A stretch of 64,000 nucleotides of DNA, from the NCBI GenBank assembly GCA_013398955.1, contig VWPU01013580.1, forward strand, positions 1 to 64,000, written 5' to 3'. Made by a program: the position numbers and the translations under genes. Of this stretch, positions 1 through 11,572 are shown in pieces. This DNA comes from Callaeas wilsoni. Its lineage: Eukaryota > Chordata > Aves > Passeriformes > Callaeidae. How positions within the stretch are numbered: the first letter of the stretch is position 1; every line of letters begins with the position of its first letter. The notes under the pieces are model-generated. The model did not search any database and had not been told where the DNA came from. It saw only the letters and a list, made by a program, of their open reading frames with translations.

Positions 1-447
1 CCTCTCCCTCCTCCTTCTCCTCCCGCCGCTCCTCCCGCCGCGCCGGGAGCTGCCGCCTCCTCCCCAGCGCCCGGCGCGCCGCGGTCGGGGTCGCAGCCGG
101 CGGCCGCGGGATTTTCCTCGTTTGTTTGGGCCTTTTGTGTCGGGGCTCACAGTTGGCTAAGCACGGCCGGGCTGAATTGGGCCATTGTTCGGGACCCCCG
201 AGCTCCCACGCTGCACATCTCTCGTCCCCAGCCCCCCTGCAGCCCCCCCTTTCCCCCATTCCTTTTTTTGCCTGAGAAGCCACATAACGTGCCTTTCCTC
301 CACGCAAATCTGGGAGCTATAAGCCGGACCGATTGCAAATGAAGTGTAATGCATTGTGGGACGTGTGTAAAATTGGATCATTCGAGGGGGAAAAAAAAAA
401 AAAAGGAAGGGACCTGCGGCTGGCGCCCTAGAAGAGGGAGCGGCGAG

Positions 448-489
448 ATGCGCGCAGGTTGCGCCCCGGCGGTGCCCGCGCTAGGCTGA
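448..489 (+). other. Upstream ORF 1 in the STOX2 leader (13 codons)
   Basis: An ATG at 448 with G at -3 opens a 13-codon frame that ends at TGA 487-489. The last base of that TGA is the first base of the next upstream ATG (TGATG), the arrangement typical of termination-reinitiation. If transcription begins well upstream, an in-frame ATG at 349 would extend this frame N-terminally. The frame is visible in the sequence. Its translation and any effect on STOX2 output are inference. Confidence 0.45.
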
Positions 490-512
490 TGCCCGGCAGC
501 GCGCACCCCTGA
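489..512 (+). other. Upstream ORF 2 in the STOX2 leader (7 codons)
   Basis: The ATG at 489 overlaps the stop of the preceding upstream ORF by one base and ends at TGA 510-512. C at -3 makes the start context weak. It is the middle member of a chain of three short frames between 448 and 536. Confidence 0.4.
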
Positions 513-515
513 CCC

Positions 516-536
516 ATGCTGCGGCGGGAGGAGTAG
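516..536 (+). other. Upstream ORF 3 in the STOX2 leader (6 codons)
   Basis: The ATG at 516 opens a six-codon frame (MLRREE) that ends at TAG 534-536, only 17 bases before the main STOX2 ATG. It starts three bases after the previous stop. Such a short gap to the main start leaves little room for a ribosome to reload, so if translated it should dampen main-frame initiation. That effect is inference from general uORF behaviour. Confidence 0.4.
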
Positions 537-553
537 GCTCGGGCATCCTCAGG

Positions 554-719
554 ATGAAGAAGACGCGGAGTACGACCTTGCGGCGGGCCTGGCCTAGCTC
601 CGACTTCTCCGACCGGGCCTCAGACCGCATGAGGTCCCGCAGCGAGAAAGACTACCGACTGCACAAGCACTTCCCCCCAGCTTTTATTTCCCAGGCATCA
701 CGGGGCTACATGACATCAG
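554..719 (+). CDS. STOX2: STOX2 coding exon 1 (residues 1-55)
   Basis: This exon encodes the N-terminus of storkhead-box protein 2. It begins MKKTRSTTLRRAWPSSDFSD and ends ...SRGYMTS, plus the first base of codon 56. The segment is basic and Ser/Arg-rich with no membrane segment. The start at 554 matches the family's usual N-terminus. The exon stops at a donor of the form CAG|GTTTGT (intron from 720), a moderate site. Its phase-1 end joins exon 2 at 52500 to give S-G-D-V-S-P, the known STOX2 junction. It lies inside the CpG island and is the first coding exon of the main transcript. Recognition rests on clear similarity to vertebrate STOX2 and I consider it secure. Confidence 0.93.
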
Positions 720-876
720 GTTTGTAACATAATTTGTGTATGCGAGAGAGCTTTATTGCGAGGCTGCTTCGGGATGTGTGTCTGGCCGGGAAGGCTGTGT
801 TGGTGGGTACGGAGGGGAGCCTGCGATCGGGAGGCTGAGTTGTTATGAATAATGCAAAAAAAAAAAAAAAAAAAAA

Positions 877-877
877 N
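877..877. other. Single undetermined base after a poly(A) run
   Basis: One N follows an uninterrupted A run at 856-876. It probably marks a homopolymer that the sequencing could not resolve, so the true tract length here is uncertain. It lies in intron 1, about 150 bases past exon 1, and has no coding effect. Confidence 0.9.
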
Positions 878-3800
878 CCACCATTTTGTACCTCTGCAAG
901 ATTCACAGCGGGGTCCTCGCAATATGGTGTTTAAAATCTATTAGTCGAGTGAAATAAATGCATGAGAGAAACGGTTGCATCTCTCTGTTGTGGAAGAGCA
1001 GACAAAAATGACTGGATGTGCAGAGCATGGAGCCCTTTGCGCCTTTTGTGCGTAAGAGCATGTGCTGGATATTTACTGCTCCCCCCCACATTCCTCTTTA
1101 AATGCAGTTAACTGTAGTTAACTCATCGGGCTTTCGTGTTTTTCCATTTTGGAAAGGAAAAGGGTTACTTGTTGTTGCAAACGCACTTGCCTTGTTACAG
1201 ACTCTCTGGCTTTCAGCTGCATGTTTCTGCAATGGCAAGGCATGTGTTGGTGAAAATGACTGTAAACACATTTGCATTTGTTTTTTGAGGTGTAGAAGGA
1301 GACCAGACCTGTGTATGTGGTGGAACACACAAGTGCATGTATATTCATTTGTCAGTGGCTTTCAAGGAAGGCTGTAGAGAAATAATGGACACTGCACCAA
1401 CATGTTTGTGCATGGGAAAGAGAAAGCACAAACAAAACAAAAAACAGCGCAGGGAAAGGCAGGCATCAGGGAGAGGCTTGGCCTCCAATGGAGTGCTGGT
1501 GAGATTTTGGAAAGCCTCAGTACTGTTAGTAGAATCTGCTCCATCCAGAAATGCATCTTAATGGCCTCGGAATTATTTCATAAACACCCAAAGGAAGACT
1601 TGGGAAAATGCTGATGGGGAGGGGACTGGGGGCAGAAAATCCTGGAAACCTCCTTTGTTGTTCTGCTGCCTGTTTATTGTCATGATAGGACATAACGTTT
1701 CAGTATTATGATGGCAAATTCCAATTTATCACAAAGGCACGTTTCTCCCTCTGAGGCACAATTTGGGTTGAGTAGGCAGATTCCTTTAAAGGAGAGAACG
1801 AAGGTATTTATAATGCACTACTGAAAACGTCTCCAGCCCTGTATGCTGTCCCCTCCCGCCCTATTTCTGTTGCAAAGGTTGAGCCAAAGATTGTGGTTTT
1901 CAGTTATATGCTCACTTTCCTGTCTCTGGCCCTAATAAACATATCTCTTTAGTCAGGATTGATTTCTCATGTTTTAAAAATGTCTCATGACTGTTCTTTC
2001 TTTAATGCCCAAGTACAAGAGAAATAATATGCATTTTATTGAAAAATCTGCCTTTTAAAGAATATTGTGCCTTTTTGGCAATTGGTGCTCTGGTTCCTGG
2101 GAAGTCACATAGTGAGTGGAAACAACAAGGATAATTTATGCTTGAACAGCTGAAGAAGAGGAGAATGGTTGTGGTGGTGGAGTGATTGATTTGTTCCGTT
2201 GGTGCTGCAGGACCTGAAAGTGTCTGGAAAGCTGAATCTCACAATACTGCAAAGATTTTTGTTTTTCTGGGTGAATGTCCTGATATTCCCAATGTAAGAT
2301 ACCCTGTGTCAGTTCTGTTGAAGTCAGTACTTTTCAGGCCTTTCTTTCAGTGTGAAAGCCCGTATTTAAAAGAGAAGGCGCTCACGTGAGCATTTTGTGC
2401 CAAGTGGTGTGGTTGTTGCTTGCTTGGAATTCTTCAGGGAAGTGGTCTGGCTCTGTGAAAGCTTTATGTTGGCAAGATTGGTACAATCCAGCCAGACAGT
2501 CAAACACCAGCAATCTGCAGAATCAGATGTGTCGCCCTGCATTTGTTAGCGGATACCTGTGTCCTTGAGGGGTAGGAGGGGGCACAGAATTTTAATCTGC
2601 TATAGATGTTTTAAAGTAATCTCCAGACCAAGAATACTTGTTTATGAATATAGAGTGCATTGATTTCAATTGCAGCAACTGAAGATGAAGGACAAATGTC
2701 ATGTTAAGTTTTAGTGATTTGCTAAAGTTGTTGGAGGGAGAACACATTGAAAATTAAAATCAGCAAATTGTTGTTGTTGTTTGTTTTGTTGGTTTTTTTT
2801 TTTAACTCTAACAACAACTTAATAGGATTTTATCTAGAAATGTAATTGTTCTCTCAGAATGGATAGTTGCCACATTCATTTATTTTTAAAGGATCCTTGT
2901 CCACTGCCTTTCCAAATATTAGCTTTGGGAGGAATAGCTACTGTGTCTAAACATTGTGTCTCACTATTTGACGGAAACTCTCTTCCTTGCAGGAAATTTG
3001 TAAGAAGTCCACTGGCATAAAAATGGTAGGGATCAGGAATACAAATACTTTCTTTGTCACCCAGAATGTTGTAGGGGAGAAAGTGTCCTGAAACACATGG
3101 GCTTTTCAGAGGGCTGCATTCTGTTTATCCAACCATTTAACCTCATCACCATTAGCATTGTTGTGGTTATCTTTTAATTAAATGCCTCATTGTTTGTGAT
3201 GGGGGTGGAGGGTGGGAAAGAAACCTTGGGGTTTTGCCTCAATTACTATGCTTGGGGAAATATGGAAATGCATACAATCAAAACGACCTTCAGTAAGATG
3301 CTGAAAAGCTTGAAATGTTCGTATTCAAGTATGCCTGAATTGAGCACGGAGAAGCTATATATATTTCTTTCAGCACAGAGAAATACTGAGTAATGGTGCT
3401 GCAGTCAATGCTATGGGTTTTGTATGAGGAAAATACAGTCTCTAAGCAGAACCATGTTTATAATGGAAGTGCAAACCTCATGCTACAGTGGTGAAGCACA
3501 TCTGATTTTAAGCAGCCTTTTCAGTAAAACTGAGTAAGGAGCAGTTTGATATTTGCCTGATTTGAAGCAGCATTGGTGGCTGGCCAGTCACATTTTCAAT
3601 ACTCGGGGAACAAACTGCCCATAATTATAGAAAATTGATGCAGATGCAATTCATATGAAATCTAAAGATTGTTTGACAGATGAATGGAGATGGAAGTAAG
3701 GAGGGAAAAAAGCAGACAATTTAGAAAATCACACATTTTTGCTTCTGAATAATCTCTTGATACGTGCTATTAAATCGGCTGTACTCCAGGGTTTCTTTAG

Positions 3801-5049
3801 GCCTCCTAGCAACCACTAGGTTCAAAGGCCATGCAAGGAGTTCATTGTTCATGCAGAATATTAATTTCCCAGTGGAGGACTGTCTTGGAGAAAAAACACT
3901 GAAAAAGAAAATTACAACAATGTAAAGCTTTGACCTTGCATGAGAAGAGACACTGAAAGTTTGAATCCAGTACAATTCATATACATGTATACAATACGTG
4001 TTACTGAAAAGGGGGAAATATACTTGAAGTTTTTGATATATTGTTGCTAAATTCAAGGGAAAATAAAGAAATCATATGCAACTGCCAAGCAGAATAAGAC
4101 TTAATGCAACTTAGGAGGTCTCCAAACAGTTAAATGACATAATACATATAGCTTTTCAAATACTGGAAGCTTCTTGCTTTTTTTCCTTTTTTCCTTCTAA
4201 ATACAAAAGCAAATCCTGGATTTTGTTTTAGCAGAGAGAGGAGCTGCACCCTATGATTGACCCAGCCATTAAATATTACTGGAAACGAGTAACACTCTTG
4301 AAAGAAATAACTTTTCCTGCAGCCTTCTCCAGTTACTTTAATTGACAATTTTGGTGTTGGAGGTAATGTGTCAGTTTGAGATTGAGGTGGTGTAGGGTAA
4401 CGGTCTGACACACACAGCGTGAAGGAAAGTCTGAAGAGCTTTCTGCAATGGTAAAAACTAATTCCAGAGCATAGCATTTGGTGGTTACCTTCTGAAAAGT
4501 ATGCAATTACTTTACTGCTCTTTGCTTTAGTTTCCTTGCAGAGGTTTCAGTCCTTCAAAGTTGAAGAGTAAAATTCAGTCTCAGTGTTGCCTGCTGTTAC
4601 TGGAGTTTGATTACCAAGTTCAAGCAGAAGGGAAAGGAGAGAAGTATGTAACCCTGCTATCCAACTGATGGTATCTAGATGCAAATTAAAATTTGTAGGA
4701 GGAAGAGATAACCTCATTCTCTCTTTCACGGATGTTTGGTGAAAGGTCTAGGAGAAACTCTTCAGGCTCCTTGAACAGTAAGAAGGATTTTGGGAGTCAT
4801 CTGAGCAAATCTGAGAGTCCTAAGTATTTTTATTTTTTTCTAAACTTGAACCTCTAACTCTAATATTTGGAGATAATTATACATGAACTGAAGAACTTGG
4901 TTTAACGTAATTGAGAAGCACCGGATACACGCAAAGCTCATTCAGTTCTCCTGTCCCTTAATTCAGGGATTATTTAAAGGAATATGTTGTAGCTTGAAAG
5001 CAGCTGTGTTGTAATTAATATTTAAGGGAATAATCAGTATTGCATCACC

Positions 5050-5068
5050 TTTTTTTTTTTTTTTTTTT
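5050..5068. repeat. Poly(T) tract
   Basis: Nineteen consecutive T bases lie in intron 1. No flanking duplication or recognisable SINE/LINE body was seen, so this is listed only as a homopolymer. Confidence 0.85.
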
Positions 5069-8000
5069 AATTGTGGTATTAAGAAACACGTTCCCATGTA
5101 TCTTCTTAACAGTAATATGATCTCTTTGCCTCCCTGAATTCTGAGTAGTTTTGTGTTGTCTTAGGCCAGACTCATTACTAGGACAATAAAAACTGAGGGT
5201 GTGTGAGTGTCAGTGGCTAGTAGGTCCAGCTTTACCTCCTGGATCCTGCTCTGTCTCCTTTACTTCAGTCTATGGTGAACTGGTGAACCCCGAGAGAGTC
5301 ACTCTGTTCAGTTAATTCAGGGGCTGTGCCTTCTTTATTGCTTGGGAAGTTGCTATTGGGCTCACTGTGTCTTTCCAGTCCCTTCTGGTCTCTGTGGCAT
5401 CCACTTACCTTGACATAGAATTAGGAACGTTCACTGCATCCTGATATGGGAGAAGGATCTAAGTGTGCTCTGTTTTCAGACCACAAACTTATTTCAAGTT
5501 CATGGACCAGTCATTTTTGCACAGTTTCTACATCATTTTGTTTCCTCCCTGGTTTCTTGCCTAGAAGAATACAAAAGACAAGCTTTTCTCTGCTTCATAG
5601 AGCCCTGTTTATCATTCCTGCGGTTGTATGTGCGGTATTGACCCAAACACGGTGCTGTGCCCGTGCCTGTGTGTTATGTCACATGTATGCCCGGTCCTTG
5701 CCCGTCAGATCCGAAGACATTTTCTGCATACCCATGAGTTCCCTTTTAGACCGAGCTGTGGGCAGTGTCCTGAGCACTGCTTGTGCGTTTAGCTGACCAA
5801 ATTGCAGTTGAGTACCTGTTGCTCTCCCTGGCTGTTGTGACCTATGAACATGGGGATCCAGACTGTCTCTTTTCTTCATGGCATTAGAAGTAAAATCAAA
5901 GAGGAATGAATATAACAAAGAAAGAGAAGACTGTATGTGTGCCTATCTTACCTAGACCTGTTCATGTTTCTGTCTCAGTTCAAAGCACTCATCTCTGCAG
6001 GGCTAAGTTTCAGGTTATTTTTCCTTCCTAGCCCCTTGTTCCTGCTTGCATTCAAAGTCTCCATGTTCTCTGCTGGTTTGCTTGGACCTTTGGCCAGATT
6101 GGGGGTCACAGAGGTGTTCCAGGATCAGGTCACCGAAGGCTGTCACTGACATTTGTATTGGGGTGTCAGTCTGCATCTGAATACATTTCTAGTTATGTTT
6201 TCTGGTGGTCCTGTGATTGAAGTAATTTTTCTGTATGCACACTAGGTATCATGATAGACTGCTGAAGATACAGGAGGGTCCTCTTTCAAGAATAGACAAG
6301 GGTTCAGAACAAACACGGTACTGATTCATCACAAATAGCTCCCAGTCTTTTTCACAGGTGTAGAAGTTATACCCTGTTGGCAGCACTTGATAAATCTGAA
6401 GGGTGTTGGATATCTTGCCATTTTGGAATTGAATAACAGCCACATCTTTGCAAAATGCATTATTTGTTGGAGGGGACTGAAATGTGAGGATTCTGCAGAT
6501 CACCTTGTGTTAGCCCAATGACCTGCTCAGTTGTGAGCAACAATGGGCCTTCATTTGTATGCTGGTGAGTTCATCCCAGAGTAAACTGCCATCTTTGTAA
6601 CATTCTTTGCACAGTTTAAAGACATATAAGTACAATCAGAAGACCAGAAAGGTGCTATTTTGCTAAGCATGTTGTAGAAGTCCTTCAGAAGTTTGAGGTT
6701 TCTTCTTGGTTTTCTGGGAAGCTTCTTTAGCATGACTCTGCTTTATAACCTATAGCAGGTTGTAGAATATCTCTGTGAGCAGCATTAAAACAGAATTAAC
6801 ATCCAAATTCTGGGCCTCGACTCAAGTAAAGCAGTGCTGAAAAAAAGTTTTTGGTAAAGTTACTCTTGGATCCCGCTGAGCATGCTTTTACATGGTTGGA
6901 AGTGGCCAGACAGCATCAGCGTCATGACCAAAATTTGTCAACTAGTTTAGAGCTTGTGTAAGAATTGCTAAATAACACAATAATAATGATATTTGGTTTT
7001 TTTCCTAGAAAAACATTATACTTTCCATTAGTTTAAATGACAAAACTACCAGTTTAAATTACCAAAACTGGATATCTGATGGGTTTGGTGGTGTAGATGT
7101 AACTCTGAGTTTAGAAATATAGATTGCTCCTTGTAAGAAGTATCTAATTAATACTTCATGCAATTCTGTCTAACCACTGGGTTTAATTTTTATCAGAAGA
7201 GAGAGAAAGGATAGTCATCATTAAAACAGAGACCTGAGTGCCTGAACTTAAACTGAACACTTTCATTTATAGGTCTTTTTTTCTAGATGGATTAAATAGG
7301 ACAGGAAGCAGAAACAAGGGTTAAAAGCTTTTCTAAAAGTCTCAGGAAATTGTGCTTCTGTACTTGTTCTTGCAGAATTTTTGATATCAAGGCCAGTAGC
7401 AAACAGAGTAGTCCTAGGGAAAATGCTTGAATATTGAAGTTGCAAAAATTTCCCAAACCAGAATTTGTTGCTCCCAAGTGACTGCCTGTAGCTATGAAAG
7501 GGTATGAAAGTTGTTTATAGCTACTGGCTTCATTTTTTCAGCATATTTTATTGAGTTGGCTGCTCTACTGATGCTGTTTTGTATCTCACTCTTGGATGAC
7601 ATATAGGTGCTGGAATTATCTTGCTCAAATTGACTGTGGAGGGGGGCGGGGAAAAAAGAAGACCTGGCTTTACAGCAAGTATATTTGGGTGTGCAGCATG
7701 ATGGAGTGGGTAGAGGAGTCTAGTTTAGACAGAATCCTGATCTGTATTGGCAGCTTTTAAACAGGCTGCAAAAGGTAACTGAAACAAGAAAACTTGATTT
7801 TCAACAGGCTTGAATTCATTATAAAGAAGATAGCAACTTTCCCTTTTCCTTCTCTCCAAGAGAGATTAGAATCACTGGGTTTGAAAGTTAGTAGGTGAGG
7901 GAGGTATTCCCAGTTGTATCAGTCATTGACTTTGTTTTCCTGGGTACTTTTAACTGTTTCTGCAGTTCTTTGCACTTAGATTGTTATCTGTTCAGTAGGA

Positions 8001-11000
8001 GAATTTTCTCCTTTGTTTTATACTGTAATACTGCCCATCACAAAAAAGGATCCTTTCTCAACCCATGCTTTGATTTGGTAATGGTGGGTAAGAGCAGACA
8101 TCCAATAATAGGTGCGTTCAGTGTGAACATAGCAGTCCTCATTCTGCAAGTGAAATCCTGTGTTCAGATCAACACTGTGTTCTTAGAATTTTCCATCTCA
8201 CTGCCTGCAAGCCAAAAAAGAGAGCCTGTTTATAATACCAGCAGTAAATGATGTGGAATGAGTGCTATTCGGTACCTTTATCGCTTCTACCTTGTCAACC
8301 AACTCCTCACAACCCAAAAATAATTCTGTTTTTCATCAAATTGTAAATTATGTGATTCCTATAATTTTTAAAGTATATGAGTGTTTAATGTTGCTTCAGT
8401 GGGAAATACTATCTGCAGAAGATAGCTACAAATGCACGACCTACTAGAAATTTCAAGTTGTGATATTGAAAAAAGAGATCTCAATGTTTTTATTGAATTA
8501 GATAGGGTGTGAAAGCACCAGAGAAAGAATGAACTTGAACTGCTTTAATTTTGTGGATCTTATGTGGGTATTTGGGTATTATGAAAAAGAATGAAGGAAA
8601 AGTTGATCACTTTTATACTAGGTCTTTTTATGTAACTAAAGGAGCAAGAAGAGAGACATCTGAGGAATCTCGCCAGTCTTACATTTTGTATCTGTCTTGC
8701 AAAGTTACTCCTGACTTTTGTTTCTGTGTGATACATTAGAAGTATAGGCTGTACAGTGCATTCAGCTTTCAGCTCTAAACTGTTAAGCAGTAACTGCTTC
8801 TGTTTAGCAGTTTTTCTTTTCAAAAGTTGTCCAGATAAATTAGATGAACTGTAGCCCTCTCTCTTCCTATGCCTTAGTGACCAGGGGTTTTATTTTGGAA
8901 AGCATGTCTAACATGAGTGTAGAACAGGCTCCCAGACACTACTTGTCTTCTCAAACGTGATCAAGTGTGCAGGTACAGTTTGGCTGGGATGCTGAACTGA
9001 AGGAGTATGAGAATGTCTTCTTATGTTTGGGTGGTATCTGTCCTCAGTGTGGTATTTGTGTCAATGAAGGATCTTGAACACCCATTGTTAAGGTGCCAGT
9101 AGTGATAAATCTGCATTTAATGATCTCAGAACACCTTTTCTAGTTGCTATTTCCTTTCCCAGCTATACTGTTTAAAGAAAAAAAACCTGAATGGCTCTTT
9201 TTAGTGAGTTTGACCTCCACATTTTGAGGCTTGGAGAGTATAATAGACAGTTTGGAAATACTTACTTAATGTGGCCTGGAAAAGGCAAAGTTCAGTATGA
9301 AAGCTGAGTTCATCATAACAGAGGAAGCTGTGCTGGGACAACCTAGATTGTATAAACTAGTTTGCTTGCCCATTTGTGTTCTTTTAATTTCCTCCATAAT
9401 TTCCTATGAATTTCCTGTTGATGACCTGTGACCTAGATTGTAGATGAACTTCTGACCATATGTGATAATGTTGTAAATGCTATAAATTGGACTGTTTATC
9501 CTATAAGCCAGTGAAGATGATGTACTAAATTTCATTGTGGTACTTAGCTTTGCCTCTTAAATTTTCACAGCATTTTAGAGTGAAGTACCATTCTTCATTT
9601 TCGTAGGACATTCTAAATTCTGCTCTCATGAGAATTTGGATTCTTGGGCCATACTGTGACCTGTTTCATAACATGTAAGCCTTAAACTAAATATTTTTTT
9701 AAGCAGAGTGAAGCGGAAATATTTTTTACAAGGTTTTCTTCAGATTTGTGTGCTTTCAGGTGTAGTTACTGCATTGCTGGCTGGGTGAGTAGAGTAGCCA
9801 GAAACTTCAGAGGAGAAGTTAATTAGCTTTAACGTGAAGTTTGGAACAGCTGCAACCTCCACTTGTAAATTGGGCATGTCTGCAGCACATCTCTTTTGAG
9901 ACATGGAGGACAATTACCAGTGGCCATGGAAAGTTCACCCAAGGCCTAAGTGATCCCTCAGCCTCTGGTTTCAGGACAGTTTCACTGATGAAGAGATGGG
10001 ATCACAGGTGGGAGCAGATTGGCTGGCTGTTTGTCCATGCACTGACCTCCTCCCCTTGCACTAATCCAGTCAAAAATTATGTATAAAGGAAGTCCATCTT
10101 TGGGGAATATTTAGGGGTTTGTAATACCTACATATAGGTCTTTAGTCTCTGCTTTCATTGTGGATGGATGTAGTTACTTTTCCTCCTCTGTAGATACAAA
10201 TGTTCCATAAGCATTGAATTTCAAGAGTAAAATCTTGAAATCGTATTTGCATGGGATGTCTGCATAGGACTGGATTTGATTGAAGTGTTTTCACAGAACA
10301 GAGAAGCAAAAACTGGTTTTCTGCATTTTTTTTCCTTCCAGCTTTAATGAAGTCTCAGTTTCTGAACAACTTCTTCCAGTTTTGTTGGAAAAATATGTAG
10401 CCATCTCTAAATGAAACATTTTGCAGTTTCTGTTTTTTGCTAAAATCATGATGCATTTTCCTCTCAGTCAATCTTAGGTTCAGTCTGTGTAATTATTTTA
10501 ATTGCAGAAATATTCTTCAGTAACCATAGGTGTAAAATTCAGGCATGTTTTAGAAACCTCACTTTAAAAATCACATTCTTAACTACCTCTTTTTACAAGA
10601 GCCTGGAGTAGCTGTATGAGGTATTGTTTATTTTAGAGCCATATACAATAACTTTTCACCAGATGTGGTCAGCCATATTGCCTGTTGTGCAGCACAATAA
10701 AATATGATTTATGTAAGTTTATTTAATGGGATATGTAGCAAGCTTGTGCTCTGTGTGAGTGTGCTAATGGTTCTACATGAGAATGTATCTTAAGTCTCCA
10801 AGGGTCTGACTCTATCCTTTAGTGGGAAAAGCGCACAAAGTTTTGGTTGACTGTTTAGGTAGGAAACCTTAACACACAGCAGTGCTGCTTCCACGGACAA
10901 TACATGTACCCATTTCCCTTGCACATATTCTTTGCCTACATGGGAGAACTGGAAAGGCTAAGGAGGACGTAGCTGTAACTGCTGTGTAATGCTCCCTTTT

Positions 11001-11450
11001 AATTGAGGTCTGTCTTTGAATTAGGGCCACAGATTGGACAGCTAGAGAAAGTGGGGCAGGTTTACCAGAAACAAGGGTGGGTGTGATGGCAGAGCACAAA
11101 AAGAGGAGTCGTGGGCAGAGTTGCTTTTCTGCCAGAGAAGGCTGATGTTGTTGTGTTCTGGTCACGAGAAGTACGCTTCACTTTCACCAGCTCATCCTTA
11201 GACTTCAATTTAAGTCATTAAACTGGCTGTATTTAAATCAGAACCATTGCTCCTTTGCTTGCATGTCTCTGAGCTCATTTCAAAATTGCTACAACATTTT
11301 TTCTGCCTACCAGATGATAATCTCATTCGGTTTTCATCGCAGTGCTGATTGTTCCAAACAGAGCAACGGGCTCTACAATACAGTACACTTGGCTTTTCAT
11401 GATTATTCTTTTTTATACTAACAGTGATCCCTTTTTCACACCCACAGCAA

Positions 11451-11464
11451 TGTACTTAAGTACA
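11451..11464. repeat. 14-bp perfect palindrome TGTACTTAAGTACA
   Basis: TGTACTTAAGTACA is identical to its reverse complement. It lies about 80 bases before a second inverted repeat (11546-11572). Its function is unknown. Confidence 0.8.
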
Positions 11465-11545
11465 ATGAAGTGTTTCACTATCAATTCATTTAGAGTTAAA
11501 TCATGAAAAGATAAGTTAAAAGAGCTGAGGTAAAAAGCTCAACTC

Positions 11546-11572
11546 AATTATGATGCCTGTGTCATCATAATT
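11546..11572. repeat. Inverted repeat, 10-bp arms, 7-base loop
   Basis: The left arm AATTATGATG (11546-11555) and the right arm CATCATAATT (11563-11572) are perfect complements separated by seven bases. It is followed closely by CTAATTAAT, a homeodomain-type core. It could be a cis-regulatory element or a chance hairpin. Confidence 0.75.

Larger units (their letters stand above)
1..553 (+). promoter_or_regulatory. STOX2: CpG-island promoter and 5' leader of STOX2
   Basis: This stretch is very GC- and CpG-rich at both ends (about 1-110 and 410-553) and continues into coding exon 1, as expected for a vertebrate CpG-island promoter. The first 60 bases are a nearly pure pyrimidine tract. A weak TATA-like TATAAG lies at 318-323, and just downstream are an octamer-like ATTGCAAAT and a short A tract (391-404). 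The transcription start cannot be fixed by eye. The part near the start codon would be 5' leader, and it contains several upstream ATGs that are listed separately. The main ATG at 554 has A at -3, a good context. Confidence 0.7.
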
